NCBI GenBank assembly: GCA_964203655.1
Contig: CAXNMJ010000005.1
Location: 1-64,000, forward strand
Direction: 5' to 3'
DNA length: 64,000 nucleotides
Source: BACL27 sp947488385
GTDB taxonomy: Bacteria > Actinomycetota > Acidimicrobiia > Acidimicrobiales > Ilumatobacteraceae
Shown here: positions 25,990 through 34,281 of the stretch, one piece after another
How positions within the stretch are numbered: the first letter of the stretch is position 1
How the letters are laid out: every line of letters begins with the position of its first letter
Notes under the pieces: model-generated
What the model was told of the DNA's origin: nothing
Databases searched by the model: none
The model's input: the letters and a program-made list of their open reading frames with translations, nothing else
Position numbers and translations under genes: made by a program

Positions 25990-26766
25990 TCACTTCGGCG
26001 GCATGCGAATGCCGCCGTCAACACGAATTGACTCGGCATTCATGTAACTATTCGTAATGCACTCGACGACCATTGACGCGAGTTCTTCTGGTGCGCCAAG
26101 TCGGTGCGGGAACAAAACACCTTTTTCAAGATTTGCCTTGAAGTTCTCGCTTGCTTCGCCTTGGCCGTAGATCGGCGTGTCGATCAAGCCCGGCGCAACT
26201 GTGTTGACGCGAATGCCAATGGCCGACAAATCGCGAGCGATTGGCAAAGTCATGCCGACTACTCCACCCTTTGATGCCGAGTATGAAGCCTGACCAATTT
26301 GGCCGTCGTATGCGGCAACCGATGCGATGTTGACGATTGCGCCGCGCTCGCCGTGAGCGAGTGGTTCGGTTGTGCTCATCGCAGTGCCGACGATACGGAT
26401 GCAATCAAATGAGCCGACCAAGTTGATCGCAATAACTTTTTTGAACGCATCAAGATTTGCCGCCGATTCGTAGCTGCCATCTTTGCCGACTGTGCGTTGC
26501 GCCCAACCGATGCCGGCAGAGTTGACGAGAACACGAACTGGGCCCATTGACTTTGCCATCTCGGTTGCGTTGATGATGTCTTGCGTGTTGGTGACATCAA
26601 CTTTGCAATATGCGCCACCAATTTCTTTGGCGAGTGCGTTGCCCTTCTCTTCTTGCACGTCAGCAACGACGACTTTTGCTCCGCGAGCAGCCAACATTCG
26701 CGAAACTGCCGCTCCGATACCTGATGCTCCACCTGTAACTATTGCGCTCACGCCTTTGATGTCCAT
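25990..26766 (-). CDS. Short-chain dehydrogenase, 3-hydroxyacyl-CoA dehydrogenase-like
   Basis: An SDR of 258 residues from ATG 26766 (MDIKG); a second ATG 12 bases upstream is less likely. It has the NAD motif TGGASGIG, D in VVVADVQ (which favours NAD over NADP), the NSAGIG strand, catalytic Ser in NIASVAAYDGQIGQ, and Tyr/Lys in YSASKGG. The similarity pattern is that of type II 3-hydroxyacyl-CoA dehydrogenases (HSD17B10-like) used in branched-chain or fatty acid breakdown. The downstream haem protein gene is close, but a shared pathway is not evident. Confidence 0.85.
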   Translation of the reverse strand: MDIKGVSAIVTGGASGIGAAVSRMLAARGAKVVVADVQEEKGNALAKEIGGAYCKVDVTNTQDIINATEMAKSMGPVRVLVNSAGIGWAQRTVGKDGSYESAANLDAFKKVIAINLVGSFDCIRIVGTAMSTTEPLAHGERGAIVNIASVAAYDGQIGQASYSASKGGVVGMTLPIARDLSAIGIRVNTVAPGLIDTPIYGQGEASENFKANLEKGVLFPHRLGAPEELASMVVECITNSYMNAESIRVDGGIRMPPK

Positions 26767-26811
26767 GGCTAGGCACACTACGCAAAAAATGCGCTGATCG
26801 GCAACTTGTAA

Positions 26812-27249
26812 CTAGCGATTGCTGAGTGAGGCTGCAACAGCCAACTGATCAACGAGTTCGTTCATCGGTTCACCGTTGTGGGCTTTGACCCAAGTAAAAG
26901 AGATGTCGGTTCGACTGTTGACAAGTTCAATCAAAGGCTCCCAGAGATCGCGATTGGCAACCGGCTGACGTTGTGAATTTTTCCAGCCCCGACGTTGCCA
27001 GCCCATCCACCACTTGTCACGAAAACAATGCACGACATATGTGCTGTCAGAAACAATTTCAATCGCTTCGGCAGAATCTGCGTAAGTGCGCAATGCGTTG
27101 ATCACTGCGAGCAACTCCATCCGTTGATTTGTCGTGTCGGGTTCGCTGCCAAAACCACTTGGTTCGCCCGTTGGCGAGACCGCCCACGCCCAACCACCAG
27201 GACCGGGATTGCCCGAGCAAGCACCATCTGTATATATGACTAACGACAT
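26812..27249 (-). CDS. rnhA: Ribonuclease HI
   Basis: A 145-residue RNase HI with all four acidic catalytic residues: D8 in YTDGACSGNPGPGGW, E45 in QRMELLAVINAL, D68 in VSDSTYVV and D134 in ELVDQLAVAA. The flexible-loop H124 is in VKAHNGE, and the basic handle region is WWMGWQRRGWKNSQRQPV. It cleaves the RNA strand of RNA-DNA hybrids. The gene is divergent from aceE, with little non-coding DNA between. Confidence 0.95.
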   Translation of the reverse strand: MSLVIYTDGACSGNPGPGGWAWAVSPTGEPSGFGSEPDTTNQRMELLAVINALRTYADSAEAIEIVSDSTYVVHCFRDKWWMGWQRRGWKNSQRQPVANRDLWEPLIELVNSRTDISFTWVKAHNGEPMNELVDQLAVAASLSNR

Positions 27250-27304
27250 TCCTCTAATACTTACGCAAACACTTGATGAATACCGACATCTAACTCAATC
27301 TCAT

Positions 27305-30052
27305 ATGCACAATGCCGAAAGGATCTGCGAGAATAGATGCGTGCTATTTGACGGATCAACTCATCAGCTGCCAGATACCGATCCAGGCGAAACCGAAGAG
27401 TGGCTCGATTCGCTTGATGCAGTTGTCGAAGTGCAAGGCAAGACTCGCGCGCGATATTTGTTGTCACGCCTCTTGGAGCGGGCTCGTTCAAGTCAAGTAA
27501 GTTTTCCGGCGACTGTTTCGACGCCATACATCAACAGCATCTCGAGTGAATACGAACCATGGTTTCCTGGTGACGAACACTTAGAGCGACGCATTCGCGC
27601 ATACATTCGCTGGAATGCCGCCGTGATGGTTGTGCGTGCAAACACTAAAGCAGAAGGCATCGGCGGCCACTTGTCGACATTTGCTTCGTCGGCGAGTCTC
27701 TATGAAATTGGTTTCAACCATTTCTTCAAAGGCAAAGACAGCGGCTCGCCGGGCGACCATATTTACTTTCAGGGACACGCAGCGCCGGGTGTTTACGCTC
27801 GCGCATTTTTAGAGCGCCGACTAAACGAAGAAGACTTAGATTCATTCAGGCGCGAGATTGGTCGCGAAGGTCGCGGTCTTTCGAGTTACCCGCACCCGCG
27901 CTTGATGCCAGACTTCTGGGAGTTTCCAACTGTCTCGATGGGTCTTGGTCCGCTGACTGCTTTGTATCACGCGCGGTTCAATCGATATTTGCTGAACCGC
28001 AAGATCGATGACACATCGGCGAGCCGAGTTTGGGCGTTCTTGGGCGATGGCGAATGCGACGAACCAGAAACACTCGGATCAATTTCGCTTGCGGCGCGCG
28101 AACAACTCGACAACTTAGTTTTCGTTGTCAACTGCAACTTGCAACGTCTCGACGGACCAGTGCGTGGCAACGGCAAGATCATTCAAGAACTCGAAGCGAC
28201 TTTCCGCGGTGCGGGCTGGAACGTAATCAAAGTAATTTGGGGATCAAAGTGGGACGAGCTATTGGCTCGTGATACGTCAGGTGTCTTGCTTAACAAGATG
28301 AACACAACTGTTGACGGCGAGTTTCAGCGCTACACAGTTGAAGACGGCAACTACATTCGCGAAAATTTCTTCGGCCCAGACCCACGCTTGCGCGAGATGG
28401 TCAGTCATTTGTCAGATTCAGATTTACAAAACCTGCCACGCGGTGGCCACGACTACCGAAAACTTTATGCCGCTTATCGCGCCGCAATTGAAAACACCGG
28501 CTCGGGTCGACCAACTGCAATTTTGTGCAAAACAGTAAAAGGTTGGACTCTGGGCGACGATATCGAAGGCCGCAACGCCACTCACCAAATTAAAAAGATG
28601 ACCGATGCACAGCTCAAAACATTGCGCGACCGCCTGCACCTCAACGACGAGATTTCAGATGCGGCTCTCGAAGCCGACGAACCGCCGTACTATCGCCCAC
28701 CAGTTGACAGCGTCGAGTACCAATACATGGTCGAACGTCGTCGAGCACTTGGTGGCGCCGTGCCGCGTCGTTCAACTGCGGTGCGCAAGGCAATCACGAT
28801 GCCAAGTGACGATGTATTTACAGAGTTCGAGAATGGCAGTGCTGCGCAAAGCGTGAGCACAACAATGGGTTTCACACGGTTGCTGCGCAACTTGGCACGC
28901 GACAAAGATTTTGGTGAAAGAGTTGTGCCGATTATTCCTGATGAGGCTCGCACATTCGGAATGGACTCGTTGTTTCGTGAACTAAAGATCTACGCATCAC
29001 AAGGCCAGAAATACGAACCGGTCGACCACGACATGTTGCTCAAATACGCCGAAGCAAGTGACGGTCAAATTCTTGAAGAAGGCATCACAGAAGCTGGAAG
29101 TCTTGCAAGTTTCATTGCCGCGGGCACAAGTTACGCAACACGTGGTGTGCCAATGGTGCCGTTCTACACGTTTTATTCGATGTTTGGTTTTCAACGCGTC
29201 GGCGACTTGATCTGGCAAGCGGCCGATGCTCGGGCTCGAGGCTTTTTGCTTGGCGCAACCGCGGGTCGCACCACTTTGCATGGCGAAGGTTTGCAACACC
29301 AAGATGGCCACTCACTTATATTGGCGAGCACTGTGCCTGCTTGTCGCGCGTACGACCCGGCATTCGCCTATGAAGTTGCGACGATTGTGCGCGAGGGTAC
29401 GCACGAGATGTATGGCGAAACGCAGAGCGACGTGTTTTTCTATTTGACGCTGTACAACGAAAATTATCCGATGCCGGCGATGCCAAAGTCAGCAACGATC
29501 ACCCAAGAAATTATGCAGGGCCTTTATTTGTGGAAGCCGGCACCGAACGCCAAACACCGCGCGACGATTCTGTTTTCAGGTTCGACACATACGGCGGCGA
29601 GCGTCGCGGCAGACGAACTGCTCGAAAAATACGGCGTGGGTTGTGAACTTTGGTCGGCGACTTCTTATAAGACATTGCGCGAAGAAGCACTTGATGCCGA
29701 ACGTTGGAGCCGCCTGCACCCAGAACAGAACCCGCGCCAACCGCTGGTGACTCGTTTACTAAACGACGGTGACGGACCAATCGTGGCCGTTAGCGACTTC
29801 ATGCGAATTGTGCCCGAACAGGTTGCGAGATTTGTGCCGAAACGAAGTTTTACTCCTCTTGGAACTGACGGCATGGGACGCAGCGATACTCGCGCCGCGT
29901 TACGACGCCATTTTGAGATTGACGCACCGCATATTGTTGTCACTGTGTTGCATAACTTGGCGCAATCTGGCGCAATCAAATCTGATGTCGTAACCGAGGC
30001 GATAAAGCGCCACGGCTTGAACCCAGAAGTTGCATTCTCGCTTCACCAATGA
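27305..30052 (+). CDS. aceE: Pyruvate dehydrogenase E1, homodimeric type
   Basis: About 915 residues. DPGETEEWLDSLDAV opens the conserved part. The thiamine-diphosphate motif is WAFLGDGECDEPETLG...VFVVNCNLQRLDGPVRGNGKIIQE; the region GRTTLHGEGLQHQDGHS is also typical of AceE. E1 decarboxylates pyruvate and transfers acetyl to the E2 lipoyl group, so the E2/E3 at 13928-16830 are the expected partners. The start is uncertain: ATG 27236, ATG 27305 and GTG 27341 are all in frame, and the frame also runs back through rnhA on the other strand. I prefer 27305 by spacing; no strong ribosome binding site decides. It overlaps the next gene by 4 bases. Confidence 0.93.
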   Translation: MHNAERICENRCVLFDGSTHQLPDTDPGETEEWLDSLDAVVEVQGKTRARYLLSRLLERARSSQVSFPATVSTPYINSISSEYEPWFPGDEHLERRIRAYIRWNAAVMVVRANTKAEGIGGHLSTFASSASLYEIGFNHFFKGKDSGSPGDHIYFQGHAAPGVYARAFLERRLNEEDLDSFRREIGREGRGLSSYPHPRLMPDFWEFPTVSMGLGPLTALYHARFNRYLLNRKIDDTSASRVWAFLGDGECDEPETLGSISLAAREQLDNLVFVVNCNLQRLDGPVRGNGKIIQELEATFRGAGWNVIKVIWGSKWDELLARDTSGVLLNKMNTTVDGEFQRYTVEDGNYIRENFFGPDPRLREMVSHLSDSDLQNLPRGGHDYRKLYAAYRAAIENTGSGRPTAILCKTVKGWTLGDDIEGRNATHQIKKMTDAQLKTLRDRLHLNDEISDAALEADEPPYYRPPVDSVEYQYMVERRRALGGAVPRRSTAVRKAITMPSDDVFTEFENGSAAQSVSTTMGFTRLLRNLARDKDFGERVVPIIPDEARTFGMDSLFRELKIYASQGQKYEPVDHDMLLKYAEASDGQILEEGITEAGSLASFIAAGTSYATRGVPMVPFYTFYSMFGFQRVGDLIWQAADARARGFLLGATAGRTTLHGEGLQHQDGHSLILASTVPACRAYDPAFAYEVATIVREGTHEMYGETQSDVFFYLTLYNENYPMPAMPKSATITQEIMQGLYLWKPAPNAKHRATILFSGSTHTAASVAADELLEKYGVGCELWSATSYKTLREEALDAERWSRLHPEQNPRQPLVTRLLNDGDGPIVAVSDFMRIVPEQVARFVPKRSFTPLGTDGMGRSDTRAALRRHFEIDAPHIVVTVLHNLAQSGAIKSDVVTEAIKRHGLNPEVAFSLHQ

Positions 30053-30672
30053 CCAAGACGCTTTACATCACAGGCATCGAAGCCGCCGATGCATTGTTGA
30101 ATCGCGATGGAACGGCGCTGATGATTGGAATGCTGCTCGATCAACAAGTGCCAATGGAGTGGGCGTTCACGGGGCCATACACAATTCGCAAACGACTGGG
30201 ACATGTGAACGCCAAACGCATCGCGGCGATGAACGTCGACAAGTTTGTGGCAATCTGCTCGGAGAAGCCGGCGATCCACAGGTTTCCGAGATCGATGGCG
30301 ACTCGTATTCATCAATTGTGTGTTGCCCTCACCGAAAACCATGGTGGTCGCGGTGCCAATGTTTGGAAAGACGTAGATGACGCCGAAGAGTTAATGAAGC
30401 GACTGCGCAAACTTCCTGGATACGGCCAAGAAAAAGCAGAGATTTTTATTGCCTTGCTGGGCAAGCGGTTTGACGTGCGACCCCGAGGTTGGCAAAAGTT
30501 TGCCGGCGTATTTTCAGATGCACGACCACGTTCTGTTGCAGATATCTACTCGCCGGCAACATTGCTTAAAGTTCGCGGATTCAAACAGATGCAGCGCGCT
30601 CGCGACACTGACAAACAAGACAGGCCGATCGTGAAAAGTAAAAAACGAACAGTGGCACGAGCGAAAAAGTGA
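30049..30672 (+). CDS. HhH-GPD-type base excision DNA repair protein
   Basis: A 207-residue protein with GTALMIGMLLDQQVPMEWAFTGPYTIRKRLG, then the helix-hairpin-helix LRKLPGYGQEKAEIFIALLGKRF, and a basic Lys/Arg-rich tail. It lacks the four-cysteine Fe-S loop of endonuclease III and has no clear catalytic Lys/Asp pair that I can place, which fits the actinobacterial HhH-GPD subfamily of unknown lesion specificity. It is coupled by ATGA to aceE and by GTGA to galE, although the three have no common function. Confidence 0.8.
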   Translation: MTKTLYITGIEAADALLNRDGTALMIGMLLDQQVPMEWAFTGPYTIRKRLGHVNAKRIAAMNVDKFVAICSEKPAIHRFPRSMATRIHQLCVALTENHGGRGANVWKDVDDAEELMKRLRKLPGYGQEKAEIFIALLGKRFDVRPRGWQKFAGVFSDARPRSVADIYSPATLLKVRGFKQMQRARDTDKQDRPIVKSKKRTVARAKK

Positions 30673-31655
30673 CCATCCTCGTCACAGGTGGCGCTGGATA
30701 CATCGGAGCCCACACAGTTCGAGCATTACGCGATGCCTCGCGCGAGGTAGTCGTGCTCGACACACTTGAGCGCGGTAATCGCGAAGCAGTGATTGACGCC
30801 AAACTAATCGTCGGTGATGTTGCTGACGATGCGCTTGTCGCAAAAATCTGTGCCGACTACAAAATTGACGGTGTCGTGCACTTTGCCGCATACAAAGCCG
30901 TTGGCGAATCGATGACCCACCCCGAGATGTACTGGAACAACAACGTTGCGTCAACGAAAAAATTGTTGGCGACCTTGCAACGACTGAACATTAAGAGATT
31001 CGTGTTCTCGTCGTCGGCGGCTGTTTACGGCACACCAAAGACTGCACCAGTTAATGAGTCAGCACCAACAGTGCCCGAGAGTGTTTATGCCGAAACAAAA
31101 CTCGCTATCGAAAACGAACTAACAGATCTTGCAAAGTCTTCAAATAGCGCGATGAGTTCGGTGAGCCTGCGATATTTCAATGCGGCTGGCGCAAGTAGCG
31201 ACAACAAGATCGGTGAAGACTGGTCGACTTCACAGAATCTGGTGCCCCAAGTGATGCGCGCCTTGATTGATAAATCATTCAAGCTGAAGATTTTCGGCAA
31301 CGACTACCCGACCGCAGATGGCACTTGCATTCGTGACTATATACATGTCGAAGATTTGGCAGCTGCACACGTCAAAGCGCTGGAGTATCTCGAAAATGGT
31401 GGCGCTACAACAGTTTGCAATATCGGCACTGGTCAAGGCACCTCGGTTTTGCAACTAATCGAGATAACGAGCCAAGTTGCCAAGCAAACTGTGCCGTACG
31501 AGATTGCTGCGCGACGTGCAGGCGACCCAGTGAACGTTTATGCAGATGTGGCGATGGCAAAAAAAGTTTTAGGTTGGCAGTCGAAACGTGATTTGCAAAG
31601 CATTATTGAATCGGCATACAAATGGCACAGCACACACCCGAACGGATACCGCTAA
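30669..31655 (+). CDS. galE: UDP-glucose 4-epimerase
   Basis: A 328-residue extended SDR. It has TGGAGYIGAHTVRAL for NAD, HFAAYKAVGES, the Ser-containing strand FVFSSSAAVYGTPK, catalytic Tyr/Lys in VYAETKLAIE, SLRYFNAAGAS, GTCIRDYIHVEDLA and NIGTGQGTSVLQL. It interconverts UDP-glucose and UDP-galactose for cell-surface glycans. The GTG start at 30669 overlaps the TGA of the repair gene. The glycosyltransferase genes at 34282 and 41812 may use its product. Confidence 0.93.
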   Translation: MTILVTGGAGYIGAHTVRALRDASREVVVLDTLERGNREAVIDAKLIVGDVADDALVAKICADYKIDGVVHFAAYKAVGESMTHPEMYWNNNVASTKKLLATLQRLNIKRFVFSSSAAVYGTPKTAPVNESAPTVPESVYAETKLAIENELTDLAKSSNSAMSSVSLRYFNAAGASSDNKIGEDWSTSQNLVPQVMRALIDKSFKLKIFGNDYPTADGTCIRDYIHVEDLAAAHVKALEYLENGGATTVCNIGTGQGTSVLQLIEITSQVAKQTVPYEIAARRAGDPVNVYADVAMAKKVLGWQSKRDLQSIIESAYKWHSTHPNGYR

Positions 31656-31671
31656 ACAACTGCCGCAAAAA

Positions 31672-32430
31672 TTAATTCGGCATGTTGGTGCGCTGGCGGT
31701 CTAACCAACCCAACAAAACTGCGATTGCTCGGGGGTCATGACGCAATCGGTGACCCGCACCAGGAATAACTTGAATCTCTGCCGAACCGTGCGCCTCAGA
31801 TAACACACGTGAGTCGGCAGTTGGCACGCTCTCGTCGTCGTCACCGTGCAGAAGCAACAACGGTCGCGGTGCAAATCTGCGTGCGGCATCAGCCGGGCGA
31901 AAGCGTCGCAATTCGCGTGACCACTCGTCGAAAGATTCTGGAAACTTGGGTTTATGAATTGCACCGACTTCACGAACGTGCTCTAAAAATCGACGTGGTT
32001 GCGCCGCCCAATCTTCAAAGTCGGCACGAGCGCCAAGCAACGCGCAACCGTTAACACGCGGATCATCTGCCGCCGCACACAAAGCAAGCGATGCACCAGT
32101 GTTTGTGCCGACCAGCCAAACACCACTTGGTGTCGACTGTTCGACGAGGTGATCAATTGCTGCGCGCAAGTCGTCGATCCAACCTTGCATTGAAAAGTCG
32201 CCCTCACTGTCGCCACATCCGCGAAAAGTAAACGTCATCGCCGCCCAGCCAAGTTCGTTGGCGACGCGATCGATTAATTCGGGAAACGTGCTTGCCGAAT
32301 GTCGCGCGTCATTAAGCGCAACTGGAAACCCATGACACAACAACATGCCGGGAATCGCACCAGTTTTACCCGATGGCTTTGCTAAATATCGCGCGAGCGA
32401 AAGACCACTTGAGAGAAATGATCCGTTCAC
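31672..32430 (-). CDS. Alpha/beta hydrolase-fold protein lacking the usual serine nucleophile
   Basis: A 252-residue alpha/beta hydrolase fold. It has GMLLCHGFPVALNDARHS at the oxyanion region, FTFRGCGDSEGDF, a nucleophile elbow that reads GTNTGASLAL, the acid strand LLLLHGDDDESVPTADSR and the His loop IPGAGHRLRHDP. In the family the elbow is GxSxG; here Asn (AAC) occupies the nucleophile place. Either the protein is not a hydrolase, or a single base change (AGC to AAC) is present. It converges with galE. The small gene at 32452 starts just upstream on the same strand. Confidence 0.75.
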   Translation of the reverse strand: MNGSFLSSGLSLARYLAKPSGKTGAIPGMLLCHGFPVALNDARHSASTFPELIDRVANELGWAAMTFTFRGCGDSEGDFSMQGWIDDLRAAIDHLVEQSTPSGVWLVGTNTGASLALCAAADDPRVNGCALLGARADFEDWAAQPRRFLEHVREVGAIHKPKFPESFDEWSRELRRFRPADAARRFAPRPLLLLHGDDDESVPTADSRVLSEAHGSAEIQVIPGAGHRLRHDPRAIAVLLGWLDRQRTNMPN

Positions 32431-32451
32431 TGCGTCGACATGCGATCAGTT

Positions 32452-32685
32452 TTACGCGTGCGGTTTGCGATGGCGACGAGTTTTGCCTGCAGTTGCCAAG
32501 GTGTACCCGCGATTGCGTGCCTCAGGCAGAGTGTCTGGCGCAAAGCAGATGCCCACTTCGGCATCGACGATCTCTTCGATTATCGACGTGTGTGTTGCGG
32601 CATCAAGTTCGTCGATGTCGTATACCAATTGGGTTCTCTTGTCACCCAGAAACCGAGTGTGAGCAAATCTTGAATGTCGTTGCAT
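32452..32685 (-). CDS. Small protein of unknown function
   Basis: A 77-residue frame 21 bases upstream of the hydrolase gene on the same strand. The middle, TQLVYDIDELDAATHTSIIEEIVDAEVGICFAPDTLPEARNRGYTLAT, has the acidic, regular composition of real protein, and the ends are basic. I recognise no family. It probably shares a transcript with the hydrolase and is divergent from the thiol-enzyme gene at 32732. Confidence 0.5.
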   Translation of the reverse strand: MQRHSRFAHTRFLGDKRTQLVYDIDELDAATHTSIIEEIVDAEVGICFAPDTLPEARNRGYTLATAGKTRRHRKPHA

Positions 32686-32731
32686 GACTCAAATCTAGCC
32701 GTCACTTCGTTTATGCCTTTGCGACCTGCTT

Positions 32732-34246
32732 ATGATTAACACAATGGCAATCGCACAAACTAAGCCCGAAAAGATTGATTTCTTTTTCGACATTATGTGC
32801 CCCTACGCCTATCAGACTTCAATTTGGATCCGCGAAGTTCGCTCAAAAATTGACCTCGAGATCAACTGGCGTTTTTTCAGCCTCGAAGAAATCAACCGTG
32901 AAGAAGGCAAAAAACACCCATGGGAGCGCGCGCTTGCCTACGGATGGACTCCCCTCAGAATTGCTGCATGGCTAAGACGCATTGACCAAGATTTGTGCGA
33001 CGACTGGTATCTGGTCGCTGCCCGCGCATTACATGAAGACGGTTTGCGACCATACGAAGAACAAACCGCGCGTCAACTTTTGGCAAGCATCGCCGCGCCG
33101 GCAAATACTTGGGACGATGCACTGGCCGATCAAACAACACACGATGACGTGCGACTCGACCACGATGAATCGGTGACTAAGTTTGCCGCATTCGGCGTGC
33201 CGCTGATTGTTTTTGCAAATGGTCGTGGCGTGTTTGGGCCAGTTGTAGTGCCACCACCAAGTGGCGATGATGCAATGAAACTCTGGAACCTGACGAAGAG
33301 TTACAGCGAAATTTCTGGCTTATATGAATTAAAGACACCAAAAACTCAGAAAGATCTAGAGAGCATTGCCAACACATTTGACTCGTATCTCAAAGGCGCG
33401 CGAGTGGAAGACTATTCAAAGGCCAGCACCATGACAACAGACAACTACAAACTCACATTGCAATCGCTATACGAAACCTGGGCGGCACTCACCGAATTTG
33501 GTGCGTCACTGACAGAAGATCAATGGAAGACACCAACGAAGTGTCCGGGCTGGTCGGTGCAAGACAATCTCTCGCACCTAATCGGTACAGAGCGAGCACT
33601 TGGCGGCTTGGGTGACACGACGCACAAGGCAACAAATCTTGAGCACGTCAAAAATCCAATCGGCGAGATGAATGAACATCAAGTTGATGCACGACGAAGT
33701 CTTTCGGGCGCGGCAGTGTTGCAAGAGTTCAACGAGATCACAAAATTGCGCAAAGCCTTTTTTGATGCGGCACCAGAAAACTTTTTCACTGACGAGACAA
33801 TGACGCCGATCGGCAAGGCTCCGATGTCTACTTTCTTGCAAATTCGTGCAATGGACTGTTGGGTTCACGAGCAAGATATGCGTCGTGCACTCGGCAAACC
33901 AGGCAGCGAAGCGTCGATCAGCGCGGAGCTAAGCGTTGATCGCCTGTGTCGAACTCTGCCAATGGTTGTTGGCAAACGTGCACAAACACCTGATGGCGCA
34001 TCAGTCGTAATCAACATCACCGGGCCAGTGAAAAGAAAATTCGTAATTTCGGTGATTGATGGTCGAGCCACAGTTGTTGAAACACCAAAAGACAAACCAG
34101 TGATGGAAATTTCTTTTGACAGCAATACATTCGTTGAACTTGCAACGGGCCGAACACCCGGAGAGCAGTTGCGCAACAAGATTGAAATAACTGGTGATGT
34201 TGCACTTGGCGAACGGGTTGCAAACTCACTAAATATGATGATCTAA
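32732..34246 (+). CDS. DsbA/Rv2466c-like protein joined in frame to a mycothiol-dependent (MDMPI/DinB-like) enzyme
   Basis: The continuous 504-codon frame has two domains. Residues 1-225 are a DsbA-type thioredoxin fold with FFFDIMCPYAYQTSIWIREV (first Cys kept, second replaced by Ala) and cis-Pro region FGVPLIVFANG, like the mycothiol-dependent nitroreductase Rv2466c family. From M234 (ATG 33431) follows an MDMPI/DinB_2 protein: LTEDQWKTPTKCPGWSVQDNLSHLIGTERAL, then MDCWVHEQDMRRALG. Near 33400 an alternative frame reads WKTIQRPAP and stops at TGA 33432-33434, overlapping the second ATG. A single-base error is therefore the simplest reason for the fusion; two coupled genes, 32732-33434 and 33431-34246, are likely. 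Confidence 0.75.
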   Translation: MINTMAIAQTKPEKIDFFFDIMCPYAYQTSIWIREVRSKIDLEINWRFFSLEEINREEGKKHPWERALAYGWTPLRIAAWLRRIDQDLCDDWYLVAARALHEDGLRPYEEQTARQLLASIAAPANTWDDALADQTTHDDVRLDHDESVTKFAAFGVPLIVFANGRGVFGPVVVPPPSGDDAMKLWNLTKSYSEISGLYELKTPKTQKDLESIANTFDSYLKGARVEDYSKASTMTTDNYKLTLQSLYETWAALTEFGASLTEDQWKTPTKCPGWSVQDNLSHLIGTERALGGLGDTTHKATNLEHVKNPIGEMNEHQVDARRSLSGAAVLQEFNEITKLRKAFFDAAPENFFTDETMTPIGKAPMSTFLQIRAMDCWVHEQDMRRALGKPGSEASISAELSVDRLCRTLPMVVGKRAQTPDGASVVINITGPVKRKFVISVIDGRATVVETPKDKPVMEISFDSNTFVELATGRTPGEQLRNKIEITGDVALGERVANSLNMMI

Positions 34247-34281
34247 CTGCTCTAGTCGCAGTTAGATATCCTTAAGAAGTC

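Noticed and set aside
27134..27304. Long upstream extension of aceE inside rnhA on the other strand
   Set aside because: The first ~57 codons are antisense to rnhA, read as proline-rich shadow sequence, and are not part of AceE proteins.
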